54,006 nucleotides of DNA, taken from the NCBI RefSeq assembly GCF_903853455.1, contig NZ_CAINTR010000055.1:1-54006 (forward strand), written 5' to 3'. The stretch's first letter is position 1. Every line of letters starts with the position of its first letter. The DNA comes from an uncultured Magnetospirillum sp. (GTDB taxonomy: Bacteria; Pseudomonadota; Alphaproteobacteria; Rhodospirillales; Magnetospirillaceae). A program made the translations under genes and the position numbers. Shown here piece after piece: positions 9,733-18,663 of this stretch. A model generated the notes under the pieces. It searched no databases. It was not told the DNA's origin and saw only the letters and a list, made by a program, of their open reading frames with translations.

Positions 9733-10446
9733 ATGGAGTGGGAGGACGAGGCGGTGGTGCTGTCCGTCCGCCGTCACGGCGAGCATGGCGGCATCGCCAG
9801 TCTGCTGACCCGTTCCCACGGCCGCCATGCCGGTCTGGTCCACGGCGCCCAGTCCAAGACCCATCGCGGTATCGCCCAGCCGGGCAATCACGTGCGCGCC
9901 TGGTGGCGGGGCCGCTTGGCCGAGCAACTGGGGACGCTGCGCCTGGAAGTTCTGCAGGCCCATGCCGGGGCGGCGCTGGACGATCCGGCGCGGCTGGCGG
10001 CGTTGTCGGCGGCCTGCGCCTTGGCCGAACTGGTGCTGCCCGAGCGCCAACCTCATCCCGGCGCCTTCGCGGCCTTGGAAGCGCTGTTGACCGCGCTGGC
10101 GGCGGACTCCTGGCCCAGCGTCTATGTCCATTGGGAGTTGGCGCTGCTGCGTGATCTCGGCTTCGGTCTCGACCTGTCCGTCTGTGCCGCCACCGGGCAG
10201 ACCTCGGATCTGGGCTTCGTCAGCCCCAAGACCGGCCGCGCCGTGTCACGGGTGGCGGCGGGGCCGTGGAAGGACAAGCTGCTGGTGCTGCCGCGCTTCC
10301 TGGTGGAGGGCGGCGAGGGCGATGCGGCCGATATCCGCCATGGGCTGATGCTGACCGGGTTCTTCCTCGATCGCCATGTGCTGGCGGCCCATAACCTGGC
10401 CATGCCCTCGGCCCGCATACGACTGGTTGACCGCTTCCGCGCTTAG
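9733..10446 (+). CDS. recO: DNA repair protein RecO
   Basis: RecO acts with RecR and RecF to load RecA on SSB-coated single-stranded DNA. The 237-residue protein has the N-terminal OB-fold opening with EDEAVVLSVRRHGEHGGIASLLTR (about 4-27) and a helical C-terminal half. The segment DLSVCAATGQTSDLGFVSPKTGRAVS resembles the zinc-finger region, but only one Cys is left there, so it is probably zinc-free. It follows era, a common order. Confidence 0.92.
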   Translation: MEWEDEAVVLSVRRHGEHGGIASLLTRSHGRHAGLVHGAQSKTHRGIAQPGNHVRAWWRGRLAEQLGTLRLEVLQAHAGAALDDPARLAALSAACALAELVLPERQPHPGAFAALEALLTALAADSWPSVYVHWELALLRDLGFGLDLSVCAATGQTSDLGFVSPKTGRAVSRVAAGPWKDKLLVLPRFLVEGGEGDAADIRHGLMLTGFFLDRHVLAAHNLAMPSARIRLVDRFRA

Positions 10447-10454
10447 GGTACTAT
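10427..10454 (+). promoter_or_regulatory. Candidate sigma-70 promoter for parC
   Basis: TTGACC (10427-10432) and TACTAT (10449-10454) are 16 bases apart. They straddle the recO stop, with the parC ATG 29 bases downstream. A GAGG ribosome site is at 10473-10476. Confidence 0.5.
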
Positions 10455-10482
10455 ATATGGCTGTTTTTATCCGAGGATTCCG

Positions 10483-12708
10483 ATGACCAAGCCTGCCATC
10501 CCCACCGGCGAGATCCGCGAGACACCGCTGGCCGAGGCCCTGGGCGAGCGGTACCTCGCCTATGCCATGTCCACCATCGTGTCGCGGTCGCTGCCCGATG
10601 TGCGCGACGGGCTGAAGCCGGTGCATCGGCGGCTGTTGTTCGCCATGCGCCAGCTCAAGCTCGACCCCGATGGTGGTTTCAAGAAATGTGCCCGCGTGGT
10701 CGGCGACGTCATCGGTAAATACCATCCCCATGGCGACGTGGCGGTCTACGATACCCTGGTGCGGTTGGCCCAGGACTTCGCGGTGCGCTATCCGCTGGTG
10801 GAAGGCCAAGGCAATTTCGGCAATATCGACGGCGATAACGCCGCCGCCATGCGGTACACCGAGGCCAAGCTGACGGCGGTGGCCGCCGCGCTGATGGATG
10901 GCCTCGACGAGGACAGCGTCGATTTCCGCCCCACTTATGACGGCACCGAGGAAGAGCCGGTGGTGATGCCGTCGGCCTTTCCCAATCTGCTGGCCAACGG
11001 CTCGGCCGGCATCGCGGTGGGTATGGCCACCAGCATTCCGCCCCATAATGTGGGCGAGATCTGCGACGCGCTGGGCCACCTGATCACCAATCCCGATTGC
11101 CCTATCGACGAGCTTATCGAGCGTATGCCCGGGCCGGATTTCCCCACCGGCGGCGTGCTGGTGGAAACCCGCGAGGCCATCGCCGAAGCTTACCGCACCG
11201 GCAAGGGCGGCTTCCGGGTGCGGGCCAAATGGGCGGTGGAGAAGCTGTCGCACGGTCTCTACCAGATCGTCATCACCGAGATTCCCTATCAGGTCCAGAA
11301 GTCCAAGCTGATCGAGAAGATCGCCGAACTGCTGGCCGAGAAGAAGCTGCCGCTGCTGGCCGATATCCGCGACGAATCCGCCGAGGATATCCGGGTGGTG
11401 CTGGAGCCGCGCAACCGCACCGTCGAGGCCGAACTGGTGATGGAGCAGTTGTTCCGCCAGACCGACCTGGAGACGCGGGCCTCGCTCAACATGAACGTGC
11501 TCGACGCCCAGTCGGTGCCCCGGGTGATGAACCTGAAGGAGGTGCTGCGCGCCTTCCTGGATCATCGCATGGAGGTGCTGGAGCGCCGCTCACGCTTCCG
11601 CCTCGACAAGATCCATAAACGTCTGGAGATCCTGGAAGGCTTTCTCAAGGTCTTCGCCGACCTCGACGAGGTCATCAAGATCATCCGCTACGGCGACGAG
11701 CCCAAGGCCGACCTGATCCGCCGCTTCAAGCTCTCCGAGGTTCAGGCCGAGGCCATCCTCAACATGCGGCTGCGCAGCCTGAACAAGCTGCAAGAGCTGG
11801 AGATCAAGACCGAGCACGCCGCCCTGGCGGCGGAGAAGGCCGATATCGAGGCGCTGCTGGCCGATACCGGGCGACGCTGGCGGACCATCGCCGCTCAGAC
11901 CGCCGAGATCGGCAAGGCGTTCGGCGGCGGCACTCCGCTCGGCAAGCGCCGCACCGAATTGGGCGACGCCCCTTCGGCGGTGGTGGTGCCCATCGAGGCT
12001 TATGTGGAGCGCGAAGCCATCACCATGATCCTGTCGGACAAGGGCTGGGTCCGGGCGATCAAAGGTCATGCCGACAACCCGGAGGCGCTGAAGTTCAAGG
12101 AAGGCGACCAGCTTCGCTTCCTGCTGAAGACCTGGACCACCGACAAGATCCTGATCTTCGCCACCGACGGCCGCTTCTACACCATCGGCGGCGACAAACT
12201 GCCGTCGGGACGCGGCCATGGCGAGCCGTTGCGCCTGATGATCGACCTCGCCAACGACGTGGACGTCTCCACCGTCATGGTCCACAAGCCGGGGCGCAAA
12301 CTGCTGGTCGCCAGCGACGGCGGGCGCGGCTTCGTGGTCGAGGAGAACGAGGTGCTGGCCCAGACCCGCGCCGGCAAGATGATCCTCAACGTGGCCGACG
12401 GCGAGAAGGCGGTGTTCTGCCTGCCTTATGAGGGCGACGCCGTGGCGATCATGGGCGAGAACCGCAAGCTGCTGGTGTTCATGGCCGAGGAAATCCCCGA
12501 CATGAGCCGGGGCAGGGGCGTCATCCTCCAGAAATACCGCGATGGCGGCACCGCCGACATCAAGGTCTTCACCCTGGCCCAGGGGCTGACCTGGACTCTC
12601 GGCGAGCGCACCCGCACCGAGGCCGACCTCACCCCCTGGCTGGGCAAGCGCGCCTCCATCGGCCGCCTGCCGCCGACAGGGTTCCCGCGGAACAACAAGT
12701 TCGGGTGA
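10483..12708 (+). CDS. parC: DNA topoisomerase IV subunit A
   Basis: ParC cuts and rejoins DNA in the enzyme that decatenates daughter chromosomes. The catalytic Arg124-Tyr125 lie in [10 protein letters not shown], and the breakage-reunion domain spans about 30-490. The C-terminal half carries a beta-pinwheel-type region, and 741 residues fits alphaproteobacterial ParC. In the quinolone-resistance region [10 protein letters not shown] (81-90), the positions matching E. coli Ser80 and Glu84 are Val86 and Asp90. GyrA is less likely because the protein is short and no GyrA box was seen. Confidence 0.92.
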   Translation: MTKPAIPTGEIRETPLAEALGERYLAYAMSTIVSRSLPDVRDGLKPVHRRLLFAMRQLKLDPDGGFKKCARVVGDVIGKYHPHGDVAVYDTLVRLAQDFAVRYPLVEGQGNFGNIDGDNAAAMRYTEAKLTAVAAALMDGLDEDSVDFRPTYDGTEEEPVVMPSAFPNLLANGSAGIAVGMATSIPPHNVGEICDALGHLITNPDCPIDELIERMPGPDFPTGGVLVETREAIAEAYRTGKGGFRVRAKWAVEKLSHGLYQIVITEIPYQVQKSKLIEKIAELLAEKKLPLLADIRDESAEDIRVVLEPRNRTVEAELVMEQLFRQTDLETRASLNMNVLDAQSVPRVMNLKEVLRAFLDHRMEVLERRSRFRLDKIHKRLEILEGFLKVFADLDEVIKIIRYGDEPKADLIRRFKLSEVQAEAILNMRLRSLNKLQELEIKTEHAALAAEKADIEALLADTGRRWRTIAAQTAEIGKAFGGGTPLGKRRTELGDAPSAVVVPIEAYVEREAITMILSDKGWVRAIKGHADNPEALKFKEGDQLRFLLKTWTTDKILIFATDGRFYTIGGDKLPSGRGHGEPLRLMIDLANDVDVSTVMVHKPGRKLLVASDGGRGFVVEENEVLAQTRAGKMILNVADGEKAVFCLPYEGDAVAIMGENRKLLVFMAEEIPDMSRGRGVILQKYRDGGTADIKVFTLAQGLTWTLGERTRTEADLTPWLGKRASIGRLPPTGFPRNNKFG

Positions 12709-12756
12709 AACCCGCTTAGCTCGGAAACAAACACTTATTCGTTTCCCCCCGTCCCG

Positions 12757-12779
12757 GTTGCCGCTACACTGGCGGCAAC
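12757..12779. promoter_or_regulatory. Perfect inverted repeat before the binding-protein gene
   Basis: GTTGCCGC and GCGGCAAC flank TACACTG. It could be a weak terminator for parC or an operator around a TACACT -10 for the next gene. A looser GGAAAC/GTTTCC pair lies just upstream (12723-12746). Confidence 0.4.
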
Positions 12780-12830
12780 GAGGGGCGCAAAGCCCCCGTC
12801 TTCCATCTCAACAGGGACGGGAACGCCATC

Positions 12831-14048
12831 ATGATCAGGACTGTAGGGACCGGCGCTTGGCTGGGTGCCGCGCTGTTGGCGCTGGGGGCGGCGATGCCGG
12901 CCCAGGCCGGGCAAACGGTAAAGGTTGGAATTCTCACCGACATGTCGGGGACTTATTCCGACATGGGGGGAGCGGGCTCGGTCGCCGCCGCCCAACTGGC
13001 CATCGACGAGTGTCTGGCCGCCGAATGCAAGGGCATGACCATCGAGTTGCTGTCGGCCGACCATCAGAACAAGCCCGACATCGGAACCCAGAAGGCGCGG
13101 GAATGGGCCGACGTCAACAAGGTCAACGCCATTGCCGACCTGACCAATTCGGCGGTGGCGCTTGGGGTTCAGAAGCTGGCGGTGGAGCATAACTTCGTCG
13201 CCATGTTCTCGGGGCCGGCGACCACCAAGCTGACCAACGAGGATTGCACCCCCAACGGCTTTCACTGGATGTTCGACACCTATGCCCTGGCGGCTGGGTC
13301 GGCTCAGGCCATCACCAAGATGGGCGGCAAGTCGTGGTATTTCGTGACCGTCGATTATGCCTTCGGCCATTCGCTGGAGGCGGATTCGGCGGCCATGGTG
13401 ACCTCGTTGGGCGGAACCGTGGTCGGCAGCGTCCGCCATCCGCTCGGCGCGTCCGACATGTCGTCGTTCCTGCTGTCGGCGCAAAGCTCGCAGGCCCAGG
13501 TAATCGCCCTGGCCAACGGCGGCGGCGACGCCATCAACGCCATCAAGACGGCGCGGGAATTCGGCATCGTCCAGTCGGGCAAGCAGGTGGTGCCGCTGCT
13601 GATCTTCCTCAGCGACATCCGCAGCCTGGGACTGGACGTCGCCCAGGGCCTGACCTTCACCGAGGGCTTCTACTGGGACCAGGACGACGCGGCGCGAGCC
13701 TTCTCCGCCCGGTTCCAGAAGGCGTTCCAGGGCCGCAAGCCCACCATGGTGCAGGCCGGGACCTATTCCAGCGTCCTGCATTACCTGCGGGCGGTGGCGG
13801 CGGCCAAGACCACCGAGGCCTCGGTGGTGGCCGCCAAGATGCGGCAGCTTCCCATCACCGACGCGGTCATGCGCCACCCCGCCATTCGTCCCGACGGCCG
13901 CGTCATCCACGACATGCTGCTGGTCAAGGTCAAGACTCCGGCGGAGTCCAAGGGTGAATGGGATTTCTACACCATCCAGGCCACCATTCCGGCGGCCGAG
14001 GCGTTCCGGCCGCTGGCGAGTTCGTCCTGTCCGCTGGTCAAGAACTGA
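12831..14048 (+). CDS. Periplasmic ABC-type substrate-binding protein, branched-chain amino acid/amide family
   Basis: The 405-residue protein has a clear signal peptide (cleavage after AQA at 26). It then opens with VKVGILTDMSGTYSDMGGAGSVAAAQLAID, the usual start of type I LivJ/UrtA-like binding proteins (Peripla_BP_6). SWYFVTVDYAFGHSLEADSAA marks the second lobe. The ligand cannot be told from sequence: these proteins bind amino acids, amides, urea or aromatic acids. No permease or ATPase genes adjoin it, so it is an orphan that must pair with a distant transporter or serve sensing. A hairpin follows the stop. Confidence 0.85.
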   Translation: MIRTVGTGAWLGAALLALGAAMPAQAGQTVKVGILTDMSGTYSDMGGAGSVAAAQLAIDECLAAECKGMTIELLSADHQNKPDIGTQKAREWADVNKVNAIADLTNSAVALGVQKLAVEHNFVAMFSGPATTKLTNEDCTPNGFHWMFDTYALAAGSAQAITKMGGKSWYFVTVDYAFGHSLEADSAAMVTSLGGTVVGSVRHPLGASDMSSFLLSAQSSQAQVIALANGGGDAINAIKTAREFGIVQSGKQVVPLLIFLSDIRSLGLDVAQGLTFTEGFYWDQDDAARAFSARFQKAFQGRKPTMVQAGTYSSVLHYLRAVAAAKTTEASVVAAKMRQLPITDAVMRHPAIRPDGRVIHDMLLVKVKTPAESKGEWDFYTIQATIPAAEAFRPLASSSCPLVKN

Positions 14049-14075
14049 AGCGGGCGACCGTTACGTCGGAGTCAT

Positions 14076-14110
14076 GGGGGGCAGGTCGATCAGCTTCGAT
14101 TCTGCCCCCC
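14076..14110. terminator. Hairpin between convergent genes
   Basis: GGGGGGCAG (14076-14084) pairs with CTGCCCCCC (14102-14110), with an inner TCGA/TCGA pairing. It lies between the convergent binding-protein and ABC-like genes and touches the latter's stop. There is no T-run, so termination may be weak or Rho-assisted. Confidence 0.5.
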
Positions 14111-16027
14111 CTAATTCCGCCAATCCCCCCGCTTCCATAAGCCGTTGAGGCCATTGCTCAGCGAGCGGCGTTCATTTCGCCGCAGCAGGGTTCCGAACAG
14201 CCGTCCGCCCCAATTGACCGAGCGCTTTTCCTCTTCCCAGGCCTTGCGGCTTTCCTTGATCAGGATCATGCCGTCGGGGGTGGGGCTGAGGGTCAGCTTG
14301 CGCTGGTGGTAGGGTTCCAGTTCGGCGTGGAAGCCCACCGTCATGATGGTGGCGGTGGGGAATTCGTCGCTGAGCAACTGCATCAGGCGGCGCTCGCCTT
14401 CGGGATCGAGGGCGTCGGTGGCTTCCTGGAGGAACACCCATTTCGGCCGGTGCAGCAGCAGCCGCGCGAAGCCCAGGCGCTGTTGCTCGCCGGCGGTGAG
14501 TACTTGCTCCCAGGTGTCGGACAGGCCCATCCGCTCGGCGAGGTGGCCGAGGCCGACCCGCTCCAGCGCTCCGGTCAGGGCCTCGTCGGCGAAGCATTCG
14601 GTGGCGGAGGGATAGGCCATTACCCCCCGCAACGTGCCGATGGGCATATAGGGGCGCTGGGGCATGAAGAACAGGGTGGCGTCACAGGGCAGGCCGACGG
14701 TGCCTTTGCCCCAGGGCCACAGCCCCGCCACCACCTTGAACAGCTTGACGGCGGCGCCGGGATCGCCGCCGATCAGCACATGCTCGCCGGCGACGATCTC
14801 GGCGCTGAAGCCGTCGATCACCACCGCGCCGTCGGCATTGGCGATGGTCAGGTCGTGGAAACAGAGCGTCGGCATGGTCGACTTCTGCACCACGATGGTG
14901 TGGGCGTCGGGGCGCGACGTGTCCTCCTTGAGGGTGAACAGCGCGTCGTGCAGGGCCAGCACCCGCTCGACCGAGGCGCTCCACTCCGCCACCCGCTGCA
15001 TGTTGTCCACCGGCCAGGACAGGGCCTGCGACAATTGCTGGAAGGCCTGGGCGGTCTGCATCAACTGGCCCAGCGTGGTCATCCCGGCGATGTAGCGCGG
15101 CGCGGCGATCAGGACGGGAAAGGCGGTGGACAGCACCGAATAGCCCGAGGTGAACAGGAACAGCCGGGTGAGTCCGGTGGTCTGGCGATTCCAGGCCCCC
15201 TCGATGCCGCGGAACAGTTCGGAGAACCGGCGCCGCTCGCCGACCTCGCCATGCAGCAGGGCGATGGCCTCCGAATTCTCGCGGGCGCGGACCAGACCGA
15301 AGCGGAAATTGGCCTCGGCGGTCTGGCGCCGGTCGGTGGCGCGCACCAGGGGACGGCCGACCAGCAGCGCCAGCGACGAGGCGGCCGAGGCGTAGATCAA
15401 TGCCACCCATACCATATGGCCGGGGATGGGGATGTCGATGCCGCCGATAGTGATGCTGAGGTCGCCCGACAAAAGCCACAGGATATGGACGAAGCTGGCC
15501 AGCAGCAGCCCGCAATAGACCAGGGAATGGGCCAGGTCGATGGCGGCCTCGGTGGTGTTGCGGATGTCCTCGGCGATGCGGCCGTCGGGATTGTCGTGAT
15601 CACCGGGCATATGCATGAGCTGATAGTGATGGCCGGTGGCCATCCAGTTGTCCTGCAGCCGGCGGGTCAGCCAGCGCCGCCATCCCAGTTGGATGCGTCG
15701 CTTCACCGCGAGATGGGTGGCGGAGATGGTCATGCTGGCGATCAGGATGGCGAGGATCTGGACGATCAGGCCGAAGAAGCGGTCCATGGACTTCTGTTCG
15801 AGGGCGTCGAACAGTTCGGCGCTCCACAGATTGATGGTGATGGGAATGATCACCTGGGCGACGGTCAGGATCAGCAGCAGGGCGACCAGACCGCGCACCG
15901 TCCATTTCTCGTTGGACTGCCAATAACCCCCGGCAAGGCTGACGAAACGGCGCAGAAAACTGGGGGCCAGCGGGTTGACAGACCCGCCGTCCATGGGCGT
16001 GATTGGAATATTCCCGTCCGTTGTCAT
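14111..16027 (-). CDS. ABC-transporter-like protein, SbmA/YddA type, with degenerate ATP site
   Basis: The roughly 638-residue protein has an N-terminal membrane domain of the ABC_membrane_2 type (about 15-340). It shows the family pattern GGYWQSNEKWTVRGL and INLWSAELFDALEQKSMDRF, and a C-terminal ATPase-like domain follows. The signature loop LTAGEQQRLGFARLLL is kept. However, the Walker A region reads GGDPGAAVKLF (about 421-431) without the GKS/T. Walker B is VFLQEATDALD with Gln534 replacing the metal-binding Asp. Relatives move peptides or cofactor-like compounds; this one may not hydrolyse ATP normally. The ATG at 16027 has GGGAAGCGGG upstream; a longer frame to 16171 is less likely. Confidence 0.8.
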   Translation of the reverse strand: MTTDGNIPITPMDGGSVNPLAPSFLRRFVSLAGGYWQSNEKWTVRGLVALLLILTVAQVIIPITINLWSAELFDALEQKSMDRFFGLIVQILAILIASMTISATHLAVKRRIQLGWRRWLTRRLQDNWMATGHHYQLMHMPGDHDNPDGRIAEDIRNTTEAAIDLAHSLVYCGLLLASFVHILWLLSGDLSITIGGIDIPIPGHMVWVALIYASAASSLALLVGRPLVRATDRRQTAEANFRFGLVRARENSEAIALLHGEVGERRRFSELFRGIEGAWNRQTTGLTRLFLFTSGYSVLSTAFPVLIAAPRYIAGMTTLGQLMQTAQAFQQLSQALSWPVDNMQRVAEWSASVERVLALHDALFTLKEDTSRPDAHTIVVQKSTMPTLCFHDLTIANADGAVVIDGFSAEIVAGEHVLIGGDPGAAVKLFKVVAGLWPWGKGTVGLPCDATLFFMPQRPYMPIGTLRGVMAYPSATECFADEALTGALERVGLGHLAERMGLSDTWEQVLTAGEQQRLGFARLLLHRPKWVFLQEATDALDPEGERRLMQLLSDEFPTATIMTVGFHAELEPYHQRKLTLSPTPDGMILIKESRKAWEEEKRSVNWGGRLFGTLLRRNERRSLSNGLNGLWKRGDWRN

Positions 16028-16200
16028 CCCGCTTCCCCGGCGGTTCTCTTGCCCGCACCCCCTAATAAACCCTGTTTTTCCTTGGGAGTGAAGGGGCTCG
16101 TCTCGGCTATCGTGCACCCTTCGCCTTTCCCGACGGTTAATCGGGGTTGCGCGGCGGTGGCGGCGGGACAATCTTGTCCCGACATAACGGGATCGGTGTC

Positions 16201-17448
16201 ATGAATTTGGCTTTGCGCCTCTGTCGTCTGTTCTGTGTCGTTGTGATCGTCGGGGGGGCTTGGCCGCGATCCGCCACGGCCTCCGAGGCGCCGCTCGCCG
16301 TGCTGGCTGTCGATGCCTTCAATGGCGTGGTGATCTCCGACCAGGGCGGCGGACGGCCGCATCATCCGGCGTCGCTGACCAAGATGATGACCGCCTATGT
16401 GACCTTCCGGGCGGTGGAGGCGGGGCAGATCCAGTTGGATGCCCCCATCACGGTGTCGGAGACCGCCGCCGCCCAAGGGGGATCGCTCCTGGGGTTGCAC
16501 CGGGGCGACGTCATCACCGTGGGAGCGGCGCTGAGGGGGATGATCGTGCGCTCCGGCAACGACGCCGCCGTGGCCATCGCCGAATATGTGGCGGGGACCG
16601 AGGCCGCCTTCGCCGGACGCATGACCGCCGAGGCGCGACGGCTGGGCATGACCGCGACGACCTTTCGCAACGCCACCGGCATGACGGCGGCGGGCCATGT
16701 CACCACGCCGCGCGACATGGCGGTCCTGGCCCTGGCCATCGAGCGGGACTTTCCGCGCTTCAAGCCGATCTTCGCCAGCCGCGACACCAGTTGGAAGGGC
16801 CGCACCCTTCCCAGCGTCAACGGATTTCTGTCCAATTTCGCCGGCGCGGAAGGGATGAAGACCGGCTTCACCTGCCCGGCCGGCTACAATCTGGTGGCGG
16901 TGGCCCATCGCGGCGACCGGCGGGCGGTGACGGTGGTGATGGGGGCCGGCAGCTCGGACGAGCGGCGGGCCACGGTTCAGTCGGCCATGGACAAGGCGTT
17001 GCGGGGGATTGTTCCGACCGGTGGGCGGATGCTTGCCGCCCTGCCCAATTCCACGGAGCCGCCTCCCGATCTGTCGGCCATGGCTTGCGGCGGGCGCGTC
17101 GGCGGCATCGGGGCGCAGTTGGCGGCCCGCCGTCCCGTGCCGGCCGGCTGGGCGCTGGAGGTGGCGTTCGGACGTGATCTGGCCAAGGTTCGCCATGAAC
17201 TGGCCCTTGCCCGCCGCGATCTGGGCAAGCGGCTGGGTGGCGGCAGCGAGTTGGTGGTGATCCGGCCGCGCGACGGCACCGTGCGTTACCGGGGGCTGAT
17301 CGTGGGACTGGCCGAGCAGCGGGCCATCGGCACCTGTCTCGCCGAGCGGGCCAAGTTCGGCGAGGACCGCTGCCTGGTCTTGACCCCCAGCATGGTTGAC
17401 GGCGCCTTGGACGACGAGCGCCGCTTCCGGATGCTGTCCGCTCAGTGA
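16201..17448 (+). CDS. D-alanyl-D-alanine carboxypeptidase (S11) with SPOR-like tail
   Basis: This exported penicillin-binding protein trims the terminal D-Ala of peptidoglycan stem peptides. The signal peptide ends near ATA at 27. The active-site motifs are all present: SLTK (58-61), SGN (118-120) and KTG (220-222). The C-terminal 280-405 resembles a SPOR-type peptidoglycan-binding fold (GWALEVAFGRDLAKVRHELA; FGEDRCLVLTP), common in alphaproteobacterial DacA-like proteins. The frame is open from 16147, but the ATG at 16201 directly precedes a normal signal peptide. The gene diverges from the ABC-like gene. Confidence 0.9.
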   Translation: MNLALRLCRLFCVVVIVGGAWPRSATASEAPLAVLAVDAFNGVVISDQGGGRPHHPASLTKMMTAYVTFRAVEAGQIQLDAPITVSETAAAQGGSLLGLHRGDVITVGAALRGMIVRSGNDAAVAIAEYVAGTEAAFAGRMTAEARRLGMTATTFRNATGMTAAGHVTTPRDMAVLALAIERDFPRFKPIFASRDTSWKGRTLPSVNGFLSNFAGAEGMKTGFTCPAGYNLVAVAHRGDRRAVTVVMGAGSSDERRATVQSAMDKALRGIVPTGGRMLAALPNSTEPPPDLSAMACGGRVGGIGAQLAARRPVPAGWALEVAFGRDLAKVRHELALARRDLGKRLGGGSELVVIRPRDGTVRYRGLIVGLAEQRAIGTCLAERAKFGEDRCLVLTPSMVDGALDDERRFRMLSAQ

Positions 17449-17620
17449 AGGGATGCGCTTGGTTCGGGGCGGGTGTATACTCCGGGTAGAACGTGGCGGG
17501 AAATACGCTTTTGTCGAGGTGCTGCTCAAGTGGTTCGGCAATGATGGGGGTGGGCGTAACGGGGCCGATTGGAAGTTTGCAATCTAGTGTGCCTGCCTGA
17601 TTATTTAATCGAGGCTTCTG

Positions 17621-17629
17621 TGCTAGACT
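17621..17629 (+). promoter_or_regulatory. Candidate extended -10 promoter of the FecR-CHAT block
   Basis: TGCTAGACT is an extended -10 (TGn plus TAGACT) with a poor -35 (TTATTT at 17601-17606, 17-base spacer). It is 27 bases before the start at 17656. Another -10-like TATACT is at 17476-17481. The 207-bp gap between 17449 and 17655 holds no gene that I can support. Confidence 0.4.
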
Positions 17630-17655
17630 CCAACCAATCGGCTAAGGAGGCCATG

Positions 17656-18603
17656 ATGAAGACGAAACTGTTTGCTGCTTTGTGTTTCGCGGTTGGGCTG
17701 CTGCTGACCCAGACGCCGTTTGGCGCGTTGGCCGCCGATCCGCCGATTTCGTTGCTGATGCAGGTCAGCGGTACCGTGGAGCATAGCCGCGACGGCACCG
17801 CTTGGAAGCCCGTGGCCCGCAACAAGTACCTGTTCGCCGGCGACATGATCCGCACCGGTGCCGATGGGTCGGGCAAGCTGGTGGACCAAGCCACCAACAT
17901 GGCGCAGACCATCGCCCCCGGCAGTCAGGTCGAAGTGGCTGGAACCGCTCTCAAGGTGGTCAGCGGCAAACTGTCCGCTCCCGAGGCGGCATCGGGCGAT
18001 CTGGTGGCCGGTCTTGGCAACCGCTTCGCCGAGGCTCAGCGCTATACCACGGTGCGCCGCGGTGTGCAGAAGGACGGTGGGGCCATCAAGTTGCGGGTGG
18101 TGCAGCAGATCACCCTCAGCGCCTCCTATCCCGAGCTGGCTTGGCAGAGCTTCGGCAAGCAGCATGGCTTCGTGCTGACCATCGACGGCACCGCCCATAC
18201 GGTTGCCGGGGTCGAAGGCGATCTGGTGCGCTTCAAGGTGCCGGAACTGGCCCCCGGCAAGCACAACTTCACCGTCGCGGTGACGGAAGGCGGCAACAAG
18301 ATTGCCGAGGCCGACAAGGAAGGCAGCATCATCTGGCTGTCGGCGGCCGAGGACAAGGCGCTGGCCGATTCCATCGGCAAGATCCGCGCCATCAATGCCA
18401 AGGACGACTTCTCGGTCGCCAATCTGCTGGACGAGAAGGGCGTGACCGTGGCGGCCATGGACCTCTACCGCAAATACTTCGACGAGAACAAGGACGACAA
18501 CGAGATGCGTCCTCTGTTGATCCGTGCCTACAACGAGTTGAAGCTGGTCGATCTGAAGCAGAAGGAAGCATTGCTGTACAACGACAAGCTCAACGCGAAC
18601 TAA
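17656..18603 (+). CDS. Exported FecR-domain protein
   Basis: The 315-residue protein starts with a signal peptide ([17 protein letters not shown], cleavage after ALA near 26). A FecR-like beta domain follows at about 30-120, with [17 protein letters not shown] and [19 protein letters not shown]. An Ig-like segment spans about 140-235 and a helical tail about 235-315. FecR domains usually receive periplasmic signals; here no anti-sigma helix or membrane anchor is seen, so the protein should be soluble in the periplasm. The ATG at 17656 has AGGAGG five bases upstream; the ATG at 17653 is too close to it. First gene of the five-gene block. Confidence 0.8.
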   Translation: MKTKLFAALCFAVGLLLTQTPFGALAADPPISLLMQVSGTVEHSRDGTAWKPVARNKYLFAGDMIRTGADGSGKLVDQATNMAQTIAPGSQVEVAGTALKVVSGKLSAPEAASGDLVAGLGNRFAEAQRYTTVRRGVQKDGGAIKLRVVQQITLSASYPELAWQSFGKQHGFVLTIDGTAHTVAGVEGDLVRFKVPELAPGKHNFTVAVTEGGNKIAEADKEGSIIWLSAAEDKALADSIGKIRAINAKDDFSVANLLDEKGVTVAAMDLYRKYFDENKDDNEMRPLLIRAYNELKLVDLKQKEALLYNDKLNAN

Positions 18604-18612
18604 TTCGGATTT

Positions 18613-18638
18613 GGGCGTCCGCTGCAAGGCGGACGCCC
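18613..18638 (+). terminator. Hairpin between FecR-like and cyclase genes
   Basis: Perfect 10-bp arms GGGCGTCCGC and GCGGACGCCC surround a six-base loop; TTCGCCTTTT follows. It could partly end transcription after the FecR-like gene, so that more FecR-like protein than cyclase is made. Confidence 0.6.
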
Positions 18639-18663
18639 TTCGCCTTTTGGGGGGCGGAACGAT

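Noticed and set aside
16028-16171. N-terminal extension of the ABC-like protein
   Set aside because: Arg-rich non-family sequence overlapping the divergent promoter region of the carboxypeptidase gene.
17476-17481. TATACT as main promoter of the FecR block
   Set aside because: No -35 at suitable distance and a 168-base leader; the extended -10 at 17621 is better placed.
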